Positions 7,234-16,500 of a stretch of DNA of 51,609 bases are shown here, one piece after another (position 1 is the stretch's first letter; each line of letters starts with the position of its first letter). The DNA lies in NCBI GenBank assembly GCA_001465015.1, contig LNEO01000072.1, positions 1 to 51,609 on the forward strand. The letters are read 5' to 3'. The notes beneath the pieces were generated by a model that saw nothing but the letters and a program-made list of their open reading frames with translations, did not search any database and had not been told where the DNA came from. The translations under genes were made by a program, and so were the position numbers. This DNA comes from Deltaproteobacteria bacterium Ga0077539. GTDB taxonomy: Bacteria > Myxococcota_A > Polyangia > Polyangiales > Ga0077539.

Positions 7234-8745
7234 TCAATCTCCCCAGCGAACGCCTGGAAAATTCTTGGCTGCACAACCCGCGAACATCGACTCGGCCGCG
7301 GTCACCGCGCGCCATCGCGTCGCCCCAGCCATCGGGACGCTGTTGATCGCACGCTGAAGGACCGCCCACCCGATGGCCAGCAAGCGACGCTGCCATTGCG
7401 CGTTCGCTTCTTCCTTCGGCTGGTCGATCGCCGCGAACAGCGAGTCGAAGAACACTCGATCGACCTCGGCGCTGAACGCCTGCGTCCACTCCCTCGCTTG
7501 ATCGCTGCGCGCCTTCTGCTTCTCTCGACCGCCGACGAGCAGACGGGTGATTGCGGGATAGAGCACCGAGCGGCGCACAACGTCCGCAGCCTGCACGCGG
7601 CTGGTCGAGAGCTGTGCCAATCGCTCCCGCTCTGACGGTACGCCCAACCGCGGCGCGATCTGGCGCGGAATCGGGATGGCTCGCTCGTGGTAGCCCTCGG
7701 TCTTGCCTTGGCCCCGCGCGAGTCCCCGAGCGATGAACCATGGGTCCTCGTCGGTTCCTGTCGCTTCGAGCGCGGCACAACGATAGTCCGCTTGGAGCAG
7801 GAGCTTCTGCGCGATCTCGTAGTCGAATCCACGCCCTGAGAGCGTGAAGATTCCGTCCGCCGAAGCAGCAGACCAAAGGTCCCCCGTCGCGCCTCCTTCG
7901 AATCCGGCGACGCGCGTCTCTTCGACGCCTTTGTATCGCGCCACGATCCCGCGCTCTGTCCGCTGCAGTCGAATCCGACGGCACACCTCGACGAAGAACG
8001 GGTCGAGCTCTTCATGTGAGATCGAAACGGCCCCATCCCACGGGACGAGCCACAGCAACGCGAGACCGTCGTCGCTGAAGCCGAACTGGTCGAGAAGCCG
8101 GCCGCGCTCGCGCAGCCATGCCTCGACGTCGCGAACGAACCGTCGACCCCAGCCGAGCCCGGGCGCGCGGCCAACGGCGACGCGAGTCGCGCTGCCTCCG
8201 TTCATCCGAGCTATGCCGTAGTACGTCGGCCCGGTGTATCCCGACATCGTCTGGAGCGACACGAGCGCATAGAGCCAGTGCTCGGGCGTCGGCGCGGCGA
8301 TTCGCGTGGACTTCACGTCGAAGTTCTTACTGGTGACGAGCACGTCGAGCACGTCCGCTTCGCTCACGACGCGCTCGAGGTCTGCGAATCGTTCGCGCGC
8401 CATCGGTGGTTGCAGCAACGCAGGCTGCGTCCAATCGTCGACCACCAAGCTCCACGGGCGAGTGTCGCCGCTGGTGAGCTCGAGCAGCATCTCACGCCAC
8501 TGCATCTCGTCGTGATCTGCGGCGCCCGAAATGCTCGCTCGCTGGCACGCGATCGCCGCGACCTGCACCAAGAACGCATACCAGCCGTGCTGCTGGTGAG
8601 CTTGCAGCGCGGTGAACTCGAGTTCCTCTCCGCGCGAACATCGCGCGAGGACCGCGGTCAGCGACTCGCGCGCGCGGCTCCCATCCGCGAGCTCGACGCC
8701 GATGATTGGATCCTCCAAAACGTTGAGCGAAACGTCACTCGTCAT
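7234..8745 (-). CDS. casA: Cascade large subunit Cas8e (Cse1/CasA)
   Basis: A 503-aa Cse1, which recognises the PAM, supports R-loop opening and recruits Cas3. It carries the Cse1 hallmarks LDVLVTSKNFDVKS, HWLYALVSLQTMSGY and YYGIARMNGG in the N-terminal domain and an Arg-rich helical C-terminal region. Size matches E. coli CasA (502 aa). ATG 8745 is preferred because AAGGGG lies 8 nt upstream; GTG 8754 is in frame just before it. The start overlaps the end of cas3 by 11 nt, so the two are probably translationally coupled. Confidence 0.95.
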   Translation of the reverse strand: MTSDVSLNVLEDPIIGVELADGSRARESLTAVLARCSRGEELEFTALQAHQQHGWYAFLVQVAAIACQRASISGAADHDEMQWREMLLELTSGDTRPWSLVVDDWTQPALLQPPMARERFADLERVVSEADVLDVLVTSKNFDVKSTRIAAPTPEHWLYALVSLQTMSGYTGPTYYGIARMNGGSATRVAVGRAPGLGWGRRFVRDVEAWLRERGRLLDQFGFSDDGLALLWLVPWDGAVSISHEELDPFFVEVCRRIRLQRTERGIVARYKGVEETRVAGFEGGATGDLWSAASADGIFTLSGRGFDYEIAQKLLLQADYRCAALEATGTDEDPWFIARGLARGQGKTEGYHERAIPIPRQIAPRLGVPSERERLAQLSTSRVQAADVVRRSVLYPAITRLLVGGREKQKARSDQAREWTQAFSAEVDRVFFDSLFAAIDQPKEEANAQWQRRLLAIGWAVLQRAINSVPMAGATRWRAVTAAESMFAGCAAKNFPGVRWGD

Positions 8746-11458
8746 CAACGACACCCCTTTCGTCGGCTTCGTCGTCCCAGCGAAGGCCGAGCCGATCGTA
8801 CGCGAACTGCACTTCGCCGATTGTCAGTCGCAGGCGGTCTTTGCCAAGATCGTCGACCACGACCGCGATCGACCCGTCGGGTCTCGTCACGACGTCTCGG
8901 CTCATCCACGCGGGAATCCGCATCCGTTTGATCGGCTGCCCAAACGCGCCCTTCACGACGCCGTCGAACTCGACCTCGCGATCCTCTTCACCGAGCCGCG
9001 TTCGAAACGCGAGCAGCTTGTCGTCGCTGTCGGTGGGAAACGAGAACTCGCCAAAGCTCTTGTCCCTCCTGAGCGCTCCGAAATCCGCGACGCGTCGATC
9101 GGCAAGCATCGCGCCCAACGAGCCGTTGGCGTGCCGCTTCCAGTGCTCGCTTCGCTCACTGAAGGGCTTGAGCACTTCCCGATGAAGCGCGTTCTCCACG
9201 AGTCGGCGATTGTCCTTCGGGATCGAGAGAACCCCGCCGTCGAGCGACCGCAACACCTCGATCGTGGCTTGCACCACGCGAAGGTCGGTGTACACCGATC
9301 CGCCACCCAGCCCGTTGCGGCGAACGCGGACACGTTCGGGCAGATAGCGCTCGACGTTGCCCTCTTGAGGGACGAGCACGATGATCCGCGCTCGCTCGCA
9401 ACCGGCGACGCGGTCGCGGACGTGGCGGTGCACGCGTCCGATGCGCTGAAGCAACACGTCCATCGGGCAGATGTCCGTAAACATCAGATCAGCGTCGATA
9501 TCGAGGCTCTGCTGAATCGTCTGCGTCGCGACGATGACGACGCCCCGTCGCGTGCTGTTCTTTCCGAAGGTCGCTTCGAGCGCGCGATCGAGCCGCTCGC
9601 GGTCCTCGCGAGCGAAGCGCGAATGATGCAGCGTCGGCTGATCGTCGATACAGAACAGCGCGGCCGTCGCGTTGCGCTCGGACGCCACCCTTTCGAGCGC
9701 GCGTTGCGTGGCGATCGCCGCGTTGACCGTGTTGCGCAGGATCACGACGCGCGCTCCTTGCTGTGCGGCGCCGATCGCTTCTGCGGCGATCTTCGCGTCG
9801 TCGTCGATCCATGGCTCGAGCGCGCAGTGAATCGGACCACGGTCACGAGCACCCACGAGCTGTTTCGGGGTTGCGCGCGTGCCTCGCTCCCAGTGGGTGA
9901 TGGCGGGGTAGGGGCGAACGAGCGCTTCCGCGAGCGGGACGCGACTTCCCCTCGGTGCGCTCGTCGGCGAGGGCGCTCCGGCTGCTGCGATCCACTGTTC
10001 GAGCGCGTCGGTCGCGAGCGTCGCGGACATGAGCAGTGCGTGTCCGCCCGCGCGACAGTGGGCGCCCAACACTCGCTCGAGCAGGCAGCTCATGTACGCG
10101 TCCGACGCATGCACCTCGTCGACGACCAGCAAGAGTCGGCTGAGCGCGGTCGCGCGCAAGTGTGCGTGTTCTACGGAGAGGGATGACAGCAACGCTTGAT
10201 CGACGGTGCCGACGATGATGGCGCCCGCGAGGTAGCGCTTGCTGTTCTCCGCGGCCCAGCCTCGAAAGCGAAACACGCGTTTGGGGTCGTCGTTCCAAAG
10301 CGCTTCGAACCCCGTGAGCATTCGGCCCGATCGGTCGTCGACGCGCATATACCCAGGGACCGCGAGCAACGTCGGCGGTCGCTGCTCTTCGTCTTCGAAC
10401 ACGCGCGCCACGCTGTTGCGGACACGCTCGAAGAGCTGCGTCGCCGCCGTTCGCGTCGGCAGTGCGAAGAACATCCCGTCGACTTCACCCGCGGAGAACA
10501 GTTGTACGAATCGCAGCAGCGCTGCTTCTGTCTTGCCCGATCCTGTCTCGGACTCCAAGACCGTGACGGCTGGTCCGGCTGAGCCCCCGAGCTCGCCAAC
10601 CTGCTGTTGCATCGCGTTGGGCCGATCCACCTCGGGCGGCTTGATTCTCTCGAACGCCAACGCAGCGCTGATCCCTTCGACCCTCGTCCGAGCGACGGTC
10701 ACGTCGAGCCCAACAAGCGCGAGTGCACGTCGAGCACGGTCGCGAGCGAAGTCGATCCGCTCGTCGTCGATGCGGTCTGCGTATGCGAAGAGTGCAGCGT
10801 CGCGATTCGACCCGAGCCAGTCCGCGAGCATCACCAAGCCCGCGAACGCGTGCTGAAACTCGTTCGCGTTTGGAAGCGGCTCGCCGTCTCTGAACGCGAG
10901 CGGGTACCAACGCCGAACTGCGTCACTCAACGCGCGAAGACCCGCATAGGGATCGCGCTGATCGTCGGCGTCCCAGTGATACCCGGACTCGGGGCAGGCT
11001 CGAACATCGACCGGGCGTCCGTGGTGGCTGATCGCAGCAAACCAAAGCGCGAGATCGCTCTCTCGATGCCACCCACAGATGTCGACGATGGGCAGCTGGG
11101 CCTGCAGCGTCGGGCTGTTCAATCGCTCGACGAGCAGCCACGCGGCCTCGCCGACATGCCCCGCGCGCACGCCGCTGTTGAATGCTTTGTTCTGAAATCC
11201 ATGACAACACTTGCCGATATCGTGCAGGGCCGCGATCGCACAGAGTTGTGCGATCGTGGATTCGCTCAGTTCTTCTTCGCCCGCGATGCGAGCGAGTCGG
11301 CGGCCGAGCTTCGTATTTGCCAGCAACGCCTCAGTGACCGCCGCTACATCGGCGCAGTGATGAACGAGTGGGTGCCACTCGACCACCGGAGAATCGCGTG
11401 AGCTCGTTGCTCGCGTGAGCTTCCCCCAGAACTGGTCTCGCGTTGGCGATCCTTTCAT
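8735..11458 (-). CDS. cas3: CRISPR-associated nuclease-helicase Cas3 (HD + SF2), type I-E
   Basis: A 907-aa single-chain Cas3 that nicks and processively degrades Cascade-bound target DNA. The N-terminal HD nuclease has histidines in WHPLVHHCAD (29-37) and H79-D80 in AALHDIGKCC. The SF2 helicase has motif I ETGSGKT at 304-310, DEVH at 447-450, LLMSATL in motif III, and QRIGRVHRH in motif VI. All key residues are present. ATG 11458 is chosen because conserved sequence begins soon after; the ORF extends 9 codons further upstream. It is the first cas gene of the operon and overlaps cas8e. Confidence 0.96.
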   Translation of the reverse strand: MKGSPTRDQFWGKLTRATSSRDSPVVEWHPLVHHCADVAAVTEALLANTKLGRRLARIAGEEELSESTIAQLCAIAALHDIGKCCHGFQNKAFNSGVRAGHVGEAAWLLVERLNSPTLQAQLPIVDICGWHRESDLALWFAAISHHGRPVDVRACPESGYHWDADDQRDPYAGLRALSDAVRRWYPLAFRDGEPLPNANEFQHAFAGLVMLADWLGSNRDAALFAYADRIDDERIDFARDRARRALALVGLDVTVARTRVEGISAALAFERIKPPEVDRPNAMQQQVGELGGSAGPAVTVLESETGSGKTEAALLRFVQLFSAGEVDGMFFALPTRTAATQLFERVRNSVARVFEDEEQRPPTLLAVPGYMRVDDRSGRMLTGFEALWNDDPKRVFRFRGWAAENSKRYLAGAIIVGTVDQALLSSLSVEHAHLRATALSRLLLVVDEVHASDAYMSCLLERVLGAHCRAGGHALLMSATLATDALEQWIAAAGAPSPTSAPRGSRVPLAEALVRPYPAITHWERGTRATPKQLVGARDRGPIHCALEPWIDDDAKIAAEAIGAAQQGARVVILRNTVNAAIATQRALERVASERNATAALFCIDDQPTLHHSRFAREDRERLDRALEATFGKNSTRRGVVIVATQTIQQSLDIDADLMFTDICPMDVLLQRIGRVHRHVRDRVAGCERARIIVLVPQEGNVERYLPERVRVRRNGLGGGSVYTDLRVVQATIEVLRSLDGGVLSIPKDNRRLVENALHREVLKPFSERSEHWKRHANGSLGAMLADRRVADFGALRRDKSFGEFSFPTDSDDKLLAFRTRLGEEDREVEFDGVVKGAFGQPIKRMRIPAWMSRDVVTRPDGSIAVVVDDLGKDRLRLTIGEVQFAYDRLGLRWDDEADERGVVDDE

Positions 11459-11548
11459 CCCGTCAGCCCGAGAGCAACCGTACACCCGCTCGTCCGAGAG
11501 CGAACAACGAAATCCCGGACACCTCCATTCTTATGTCCGTTAGTGTCG
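11459..11548 (-). promoter_or_regulatory. Probable promoter region of the cas operon
   Basis: This 90-bp gap lies between the exonuclease stop and the cas3 start and is lower in GC than its surroundings. A TACGGT box at 11482-11477 (minus) ends 18 nt before the cas3 ATG and could be a -10; a second candidate is CATAAGAAT around 11535-11527. An imperfect operator-like inverted repeat GGACA-12 nt-TGTCC spans 11517-11538. No strong -35 was found. The operon could also be transcribed through from the exonuclease gene. Confidence 0.3.
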
Positions 11549-12013
11549 TTACATGCTCCGCAGCCGCTGATATCCGCGCGCTGTCACCAACGCGTCGGGC
11601 AGCGCGCGGTGCTCGATCGCAAACGTCCGCCCGACCGCGCGCTCGACGGCGCCGAAGTCGTACGACGGCAGCCCAACAAGCACGCGCCGCGCGACGCTCA
11701 GCGTGCAAAGCGAGGGGCGAATCGGGTTGTTGACCGCCACGGGCTGCGCTTCGACGCTGAGCAAGCGCAGGTCGAACCCCGCGTTGTGCATCACTACCGG
11801 AAGGTCTCGCACGCGTTCGCCTGGCGCCCGCAGTACCGCTCTCACATCGAGGTGCCCGCGCTCGTCTGGCTCGCCGATGACCGCACTCCACTGCTCGACG
11901 ATCGAGCCCTCACGCGAGTGAACGGCAGCCACTTCGACGATGCGCGCCCGCGAATCGAGCCCCGTCGTTTCGACGTCCACCGCCCACACGTCCGAGGTCA
12001 ACGGCGCTCTCAT
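11549..12013 (-). CDS. DEDDh 3'-5' exonuclease (DnaQ/ExoX-like) next to cas3
   Basis: A 154-aa stand-alone DEDDh exonuclease domain. All five signature residues are visible: D13 and E15 in WAVDVETTGLD (Exo I), D81 in HNAGFD (Exo II), and H135/D140 in HRALPDA (Exo III). The chain ends soon after Exo III, so it is a minimal domain. ATG 12013 follows a GGGGG run; GTG 12025 is an alternative start. It points the same way as cas3, 90 bp upstream. DEDDh enzymes trim prespacers in several I-E systems (separate host exonucleases or Cas2 fusions), so an adaptation role is plausible but not shown; general DNA repair or RNA turnover is the alternative. Confidence 0.82.
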   Translation of the reverse strand: MRAPLTSDVWAVDVETTGLDSRARIVEVAAVHSREGSIVEQWSAVIGEPDERGHLDVRAVLRAPGERVRDLPVVMHNAGFDLRLLSVEAQPVAVNNPIRPSLCTLSVARRVLVGLPSYDFGAVERAVGRTFAIEHRALPDALVTARGYQRLRSM

Positions 12014-12278
12014 CAACGCCCCCACGCTTTGCCCAATTCGCCGCGGCCGAAACGCCAGTTGCGACGGCCGTGAGCTGCGCGATCCAGCGCGTGGCTGCGT
12101 CGCCGCGATTCACGGTCTCGATTTCGAATTCTCCGCTTGGCTTCACGCCGATACGCGTTTTCATGCACCGTCCGCGCACGTAGTCCGCGTAGAAGTGAAG
12201 CTCTCCTCGAACGTATCCGAAGCGGAGACCGACCTCGTGTTGCTGGTGCACCGCATGGGTCGGGGAGAGGAGCATCAC
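11910..12278 (-). CDS. Possible small hypothetical protein overlapping the exonuclease start
   Basis: A 122-aa ORF. Its first ~85 codons have GC-rich third positions like real genes here and encode FGYVRGELHFYADYVRGRC and FEIETVNRGDAATRWIAQ. The last ~35 codons run out of frame over the exonuclease start and look like shadow (GRVGGGRRND). It may be a real small gene, or the remains of a longer coding region interrupted by a frameshift. GTG 12278/ATG 12275 abuts the divergent gene at 12281. I recognise no family. Confidence 0.3.
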   Translation of the reverse strand: MMLLSPTHAVHQQHEVGLRFGYVRGELHFYADYVRGRCMKTRIGVKPSGEFEIETVNRGDAATRWIAQLTAVATGVSAAANWAKRGGVDESAVDLGRVGGGRRNDGARFAGAHRRSGCRSLA

Positions 12279-12280
12279 GA

Positions 12281-12721
12281 ATGAAGACCGGGCGCTACAA
12301 TGTTGGCGTCCGGCTGCTCGTGATGGACGGCTTCATGCTATCCGGCTTCGTGCTAATTGACCTGCGCGATTTCGCCCCGGACCGCGCAGCCTGGGTCGCC
12401 AGCGACTCGATCGGAAAGCAGTTCGAAGCCCGCCTCGCGCACGTACACGGCGCGCTCTTCTCACTGCTCAACCTCGCCCTCGGCTTCGTGCTCGCGAGGT
12501 TGACGACGGGGAGCGACCGCGCGCGAACGGTCCCGGCTTCGCTCGTCATCGCGGGCCTCCTCATGCCCGCGGGCATCTTGGGCGAGGTGTACCTCGGCCC
12601 CTCTCCAGTGTTCGTGCTGCTCGGCGCGGTGGCGATGATGGCGTCTGTCGCGATGAGCGGAGCGCTCTCCCTTCGTCACTGGGGCGATGAACGCCCACGC
12701 GCTGCCCAGGGATCGCTGTGA
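12281..12721 (+). CDS. Small integral membrane protein, unknown function
   Basis: A 146-aa protein with about four predicted membrane segments: near 10-27 (VRLLVMDGFMLSGFVLI), 62-80 (LFSLLNLALGFVLARL), 90-110 (SLVIAGLLMPAGILGEVYL) and 114-135 (VFVLLGAVAMMASVAMSGA). The start is well supported: GGAGAGGAG lies 9 nt before ATG 12281, which rules out the longer in-frame extension upstream. It faces away from the exonuclease/CRISPR locus and probably marks its edge. No family recognised. Confidence 0.75.
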   Translation: MKTGRYNVGVRLLVMDGFMLSGFVLIDLRDFAPDRAAWVASDSIGKQFEARLAHVHGALFSLLNLALGFVLARLTTGSDRARTVPASLVIAGLLMPAGILGEVYLGPSPVFVLLGAVAMMASVAMSGALSLRHWGDERPRAAQGSL

Positions 12722-12940
12722 TGAACCGCGCCGGCCCTCTGTCCGACCGGACTCGTTCCTTTCGTCGCTCACGCCCGTCCATGGACCAAACAGCGTCGAT
12801 CCGCGCGATTGCCGCTGCAGCTTCGGGGCGGGGCATTGTTGCGGGGGCGTCGTCCGGTGTACGAGCAGTCGGTCACGACGCGCGCTGGAGCCAGTGGTCG
12901 TCGGCAGCCTCGCTCGAATCGACGGAGGAAACACGCTCAC
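12722..12940. other. Intergenic, no feature seen
   Basis: 219 bp between two plus-strand genes. It contains the GGAGGA ribosome-binding site (12924-12929) of the next gene. Short ORFs on both strands here look like shadows. No terminator with a U-tract and no clear promoter were found. Confidence 0.4.
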
Positions 12941-13468
12941 ATGATCTGGAAACTCGTCTTCGCAAACGCTGTGCACAACAAGAACGGCGAGGTCGTACTT
13001 CGCGAGAAGGGGAGCCTCGAGAAGCTGGTCGAGGCGGTGAAAAGTGGTGCGGATATTCGAATCGGGCTGCGCGAGTGGGAGAACAGCGGCAGCGGCAACC
13101 GTGACAAAGACGTGGTGTACACGCGGTGGAACACCGAGAGCGTCCGGATGCTCCGTGACAAGAGCCTGGTGATCGCGACGTTTACGATTCACGGCTCCAA
13201 CGTCAGGCCGCGCGAGAGCCTCGGCGGGAGCGGCGTGCACGCCGTCGAGATGACGGTCGCGGCCGGCAAGGGTCCGTTCGTCTGCGCTGTGCGCAGCGAC
13301 GGAATCGAGACGCTCTACGCGAGCGACGGAACGGTGGTCTTCGAGTCCAATCGACTCGATCATCCGCGGCAATACGAGTGGTTCGCGGACCTCGCGCCCG
13401 AGCCGCCACCGCCGCCACCGCCACCGCCACCGCGCACCGAGCCGCGCCGCCGAGGGGGCGGCGTGTAG
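12941..13468 (+). CDS. Hypothetical protein with proline-rich C-terminus
   Basis: A 175-aa soluble protein without a signal peptide. It begins MIWKLVFANAVHNKNGEVVL and has a central predicted beta-rich region (ATFTIHGSNVRPR, GVHAVEMTVAAGKG, FVCAVRSDGIETLYASDG). It ends in a run of ten prolines followed by a basic RRRGGGV tail. ATG 12941 has GGAGGA 11 nt upstream; the longer in-frame extension is Arg-rich and looks non-coding. I do not recognise the family. It is convergent with the large hydrolase gene. Confidence 0.65.
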   Translation: MIWKLVFANAVHNKNGEVVLREKGSLEKLVEAVKSGADIRIGLREWENSGSGNRDKDVVYTRWNTESVRMLRDKSLVIATFTIHGSNVRPRESLGGSGVHAVEMTVAAGKGPFVCAVRSDGIETLYASDGTVVFESNRLDHPRQYEWFADLAPEPPPPPPPPPPRTEPRRRGGGV

Positions 13469-13517
13469 TCGGTATCGAGCGCTCCGTCGCTGAAAACGCG
13501 TCGTGCCTGTCGGACGG

Positions 13518-16500
13518 TTACGGCGTTCGAGGGAGCCAGCTGCACGAGCTCGTCGCCATGCAGTGATGCCCCATCGGATCGGTGACGTACGGCAGGTCGG
13601 TGCCCTTCGTCGCGAGAAACCGCGCGACGAGGTTGGTCATGTACAGCCCGATGTCGAACGGCTGCGACGGGTCGCTCGGCAAGAACACGTGCGTCCCTCG
13701 GGGCTCGATGTACGCGTTGACGAACGCGCTCATCCCGTCGCCCTGCCGCGGGCTCCATCGTTGATCGAGGTCGTCTTCGGCGCCGCGCGTGCTCGAGACC
13801 ACGCGCGCCATGCGCAACGGTGGCGCGAGCGTCGCTTCGCCGAACCGCTGCCGGCCCTCGTCGAGGTCGTACGCGTCGAACACCATGTCCATCCGTCCGC
13901 CGGGCACCGGAAAGCGATTGAACTCGGGAATTCCCTCGCCGACGAAGTTGTCGACCAACAGCTGCGCCGCGGATCGGCCGTTGTAGTTTCGCGAGATCGC
14001 CTGGGGCATGTAGTGCTCGTCGAGCTCGGTGCCGGTCCGCTCCGTCATGAAGGGGACGAGGCCCGCGGCGCGCGCGAAGCTGATTCCAGTGCTGATCGGG
14101 ACGATGTCGTCGCCCGCGGTGGTCGAGAAGAACAGCGGTCTGACGCGACCGTCCCACGGACGAATCGAGAACAGCGGCGCGTAGTTCGCCGGGTCTCCCG
14201 GATCGAGCCCCGCCTGCGCGAGCTGCAAGAACCTGCGGATCGCGGCGGTCTGTCGACGGAGGCCGACGCCGGCGGCTGGCGCCGTGAGACGCGCGAGCTG
14301 CGGCCCGCGGCGCAAGGCTGCCATCCGCGCGGGCGCGGACTCGGGCGCGTCCGGGATGTGCCCGCAGCCGACGTCGCAGTCGCCCTCGTAGACGAGGTAG
14401 CTACGGATGTCGTTCTTGCGGACCGCGCCCTGCTGCAGGTCGCAGCGCTCGTAGTCGACCATCGCGCGGCCGCGAAAGATCTCGATCGTGAGCGGGTCGC
14501 CGCGATCCGCGGGGACCGGCAAGAAGAACTGCCGGTTGCTGTCGACCCTCGTGCAACGACGCTGCAGCGTCGCCTCGTTGAATACACGCACATCGTCGCC
14601 GGCCTCGATCTCGGGGCTGCAACGAAACTCGAGCTCGCCGACGTCGTTGCCGTCCTGCACGATGAACCGCGTCGAGATCGCGTTCTGCGTGCAGGACGTG
14701 TAGGTCTTGCCGTTGCGCGGCGGGCGATCCTGCGGCCGGACGCCGACGATCACGGGCCCCATCGTGGGCAGCAACACCGCGCCGCGAACGGCGCCGATCA
14801 TCGAGCGAGCGCTGATGTCCGAGAGGATTCCTCCGCCGGACACGGGCGCGACCGCGGTGAAGGACGGATCCACCGCGCCGAGCACAGACGAGGTGATCCC
14901 GCCGAGCGACGGTCCCCAGAGCGCGAACTCTGCCGGCGATCCGTCTGCACGAAACCCGCCCACGTCGATGACGCCGTCACCGTTGAAGTCACCGGGCGCG
15001 TCGGGGCGACCGTCTTCGTTGTGATCGTCGGGTCCAGGCTGCGACCACGCTGGGTCGCGCATGTACCGCACGAGCTGCATGTAATCGACGACGGTCTGCC
15101 GGACCATGTCGCGCGTTCGAAAGATCTGCGCGGTCAGAAAATCTGCGCCCGAATCGGTGGTTCCGTCGCCGTTGGCGTCGCGCGCACGGCCCGCGAGCGC
15201 GGCGTTGACGAGCGGCGATAGGCACTGTCCCGCGAACAGCGCGCGCGCCGCGGAGATCTGCGCCCCCGACAGCGAAAATCCGTGCGAGGGCGCGTTGACC
15301 GTGATCGAAGCGTACCCCTGGCGCGCGAAGTACCCAGCGTACGCGAGCGCCTCGTAGTTGCCGACGCTGTAGCCGTGCGGGTGAAACGCCACGGGAAACG
15401 GCGGTCGCGCCGTCGCCGTCGTCCGCGGGACGAACACCCAGAGCTGCACCTTGTCCGACGCGACGCTGCCGCGCTCGACCGCGTCGAGGTCCCACTGGAT
15501 CGAGTCTGGCTGACCGGGCCGTCGCTCGCGAAACAGCCAGGGCGAGTCGTACGTGGCGACCGCGGCGTACTCGATCCAGTCGAAGGACGCGATCAGCGCG
15601 TCAGCGAGGGCGCCGCTGAACCCCAAGGCGGGCACCAGCTCGCGCGCCACCGCTTGAAACTGTGTGCGTGTGACGATGTACGGCGTACGCGAAGGCGTGC
15701 AGCCTCCTGTGCTCTGCGAGGTCGCGCGGGCGAGCCTGAAGTTGGTCGGCACCGTCGAGAGCGCGCGCAGCCGTCCCTCGCCGCGCAAACCCTTGTAGGC
15801 GTCGATGAGGTCCTGCGTCGTCGTTTGCGTCGTAAACATCCACGCGAACTGCACGCGCGCGCCGCCGCCGCTGGCCCAGCGCAGGTCGCCGTAGAACCGC
15901 TGTTGCAGCGTCGGGTTCGAGAGAAAAGCCTCGATAGGGCGCAGCGACTCGAGCTGATTGGGATGGGCCACGGTCGGAAAGGGCGAGCGCACGGGTCCAG
16001 ACGCGGCGACGAGCCTCGAGGTGAGGACGACCGCGTACTTGTGTCGCTCTCTGAGCGGGATCAGCGGACGCAGCACGAGCGTGTGCGACTCGGCGTCCCA
16101 GTGACCCGCGAGCTGTCCGCTCGGGAGGTTTGGCGACGCGCGCTGCAGAACGCCGTCGAAGTTGGTGTCCTCGTCGACCTGGAGGATCCCGTCGCCGTTG
16201 GTGTCTTCGTTGACCGTGGAGAAGAGCAGGTTGTTGCCGCCGGCGCGCGGGTCGAGCGCCAGCGGTCTGCGCGCGTCCCGCAGCGACATCGGGTAGTGCC
16301 CGTTGCCCATGTCGATCGGCACGGGAACGCCCGTGTCGAGGTCGATCAGGTAGACGCTGTCGTCCCTGAAGTTCGATGGATCGATGGGATGTCGCCTCGC
16401 CAGGTCGCCGAGGTTGATGTCTCCCTCGAACGCGACGGTGATGGGCATGGTCGTTCCCCAGCCGTCCATTTCGCTGAACGCGACGCGCAGGTTGCGCTCG

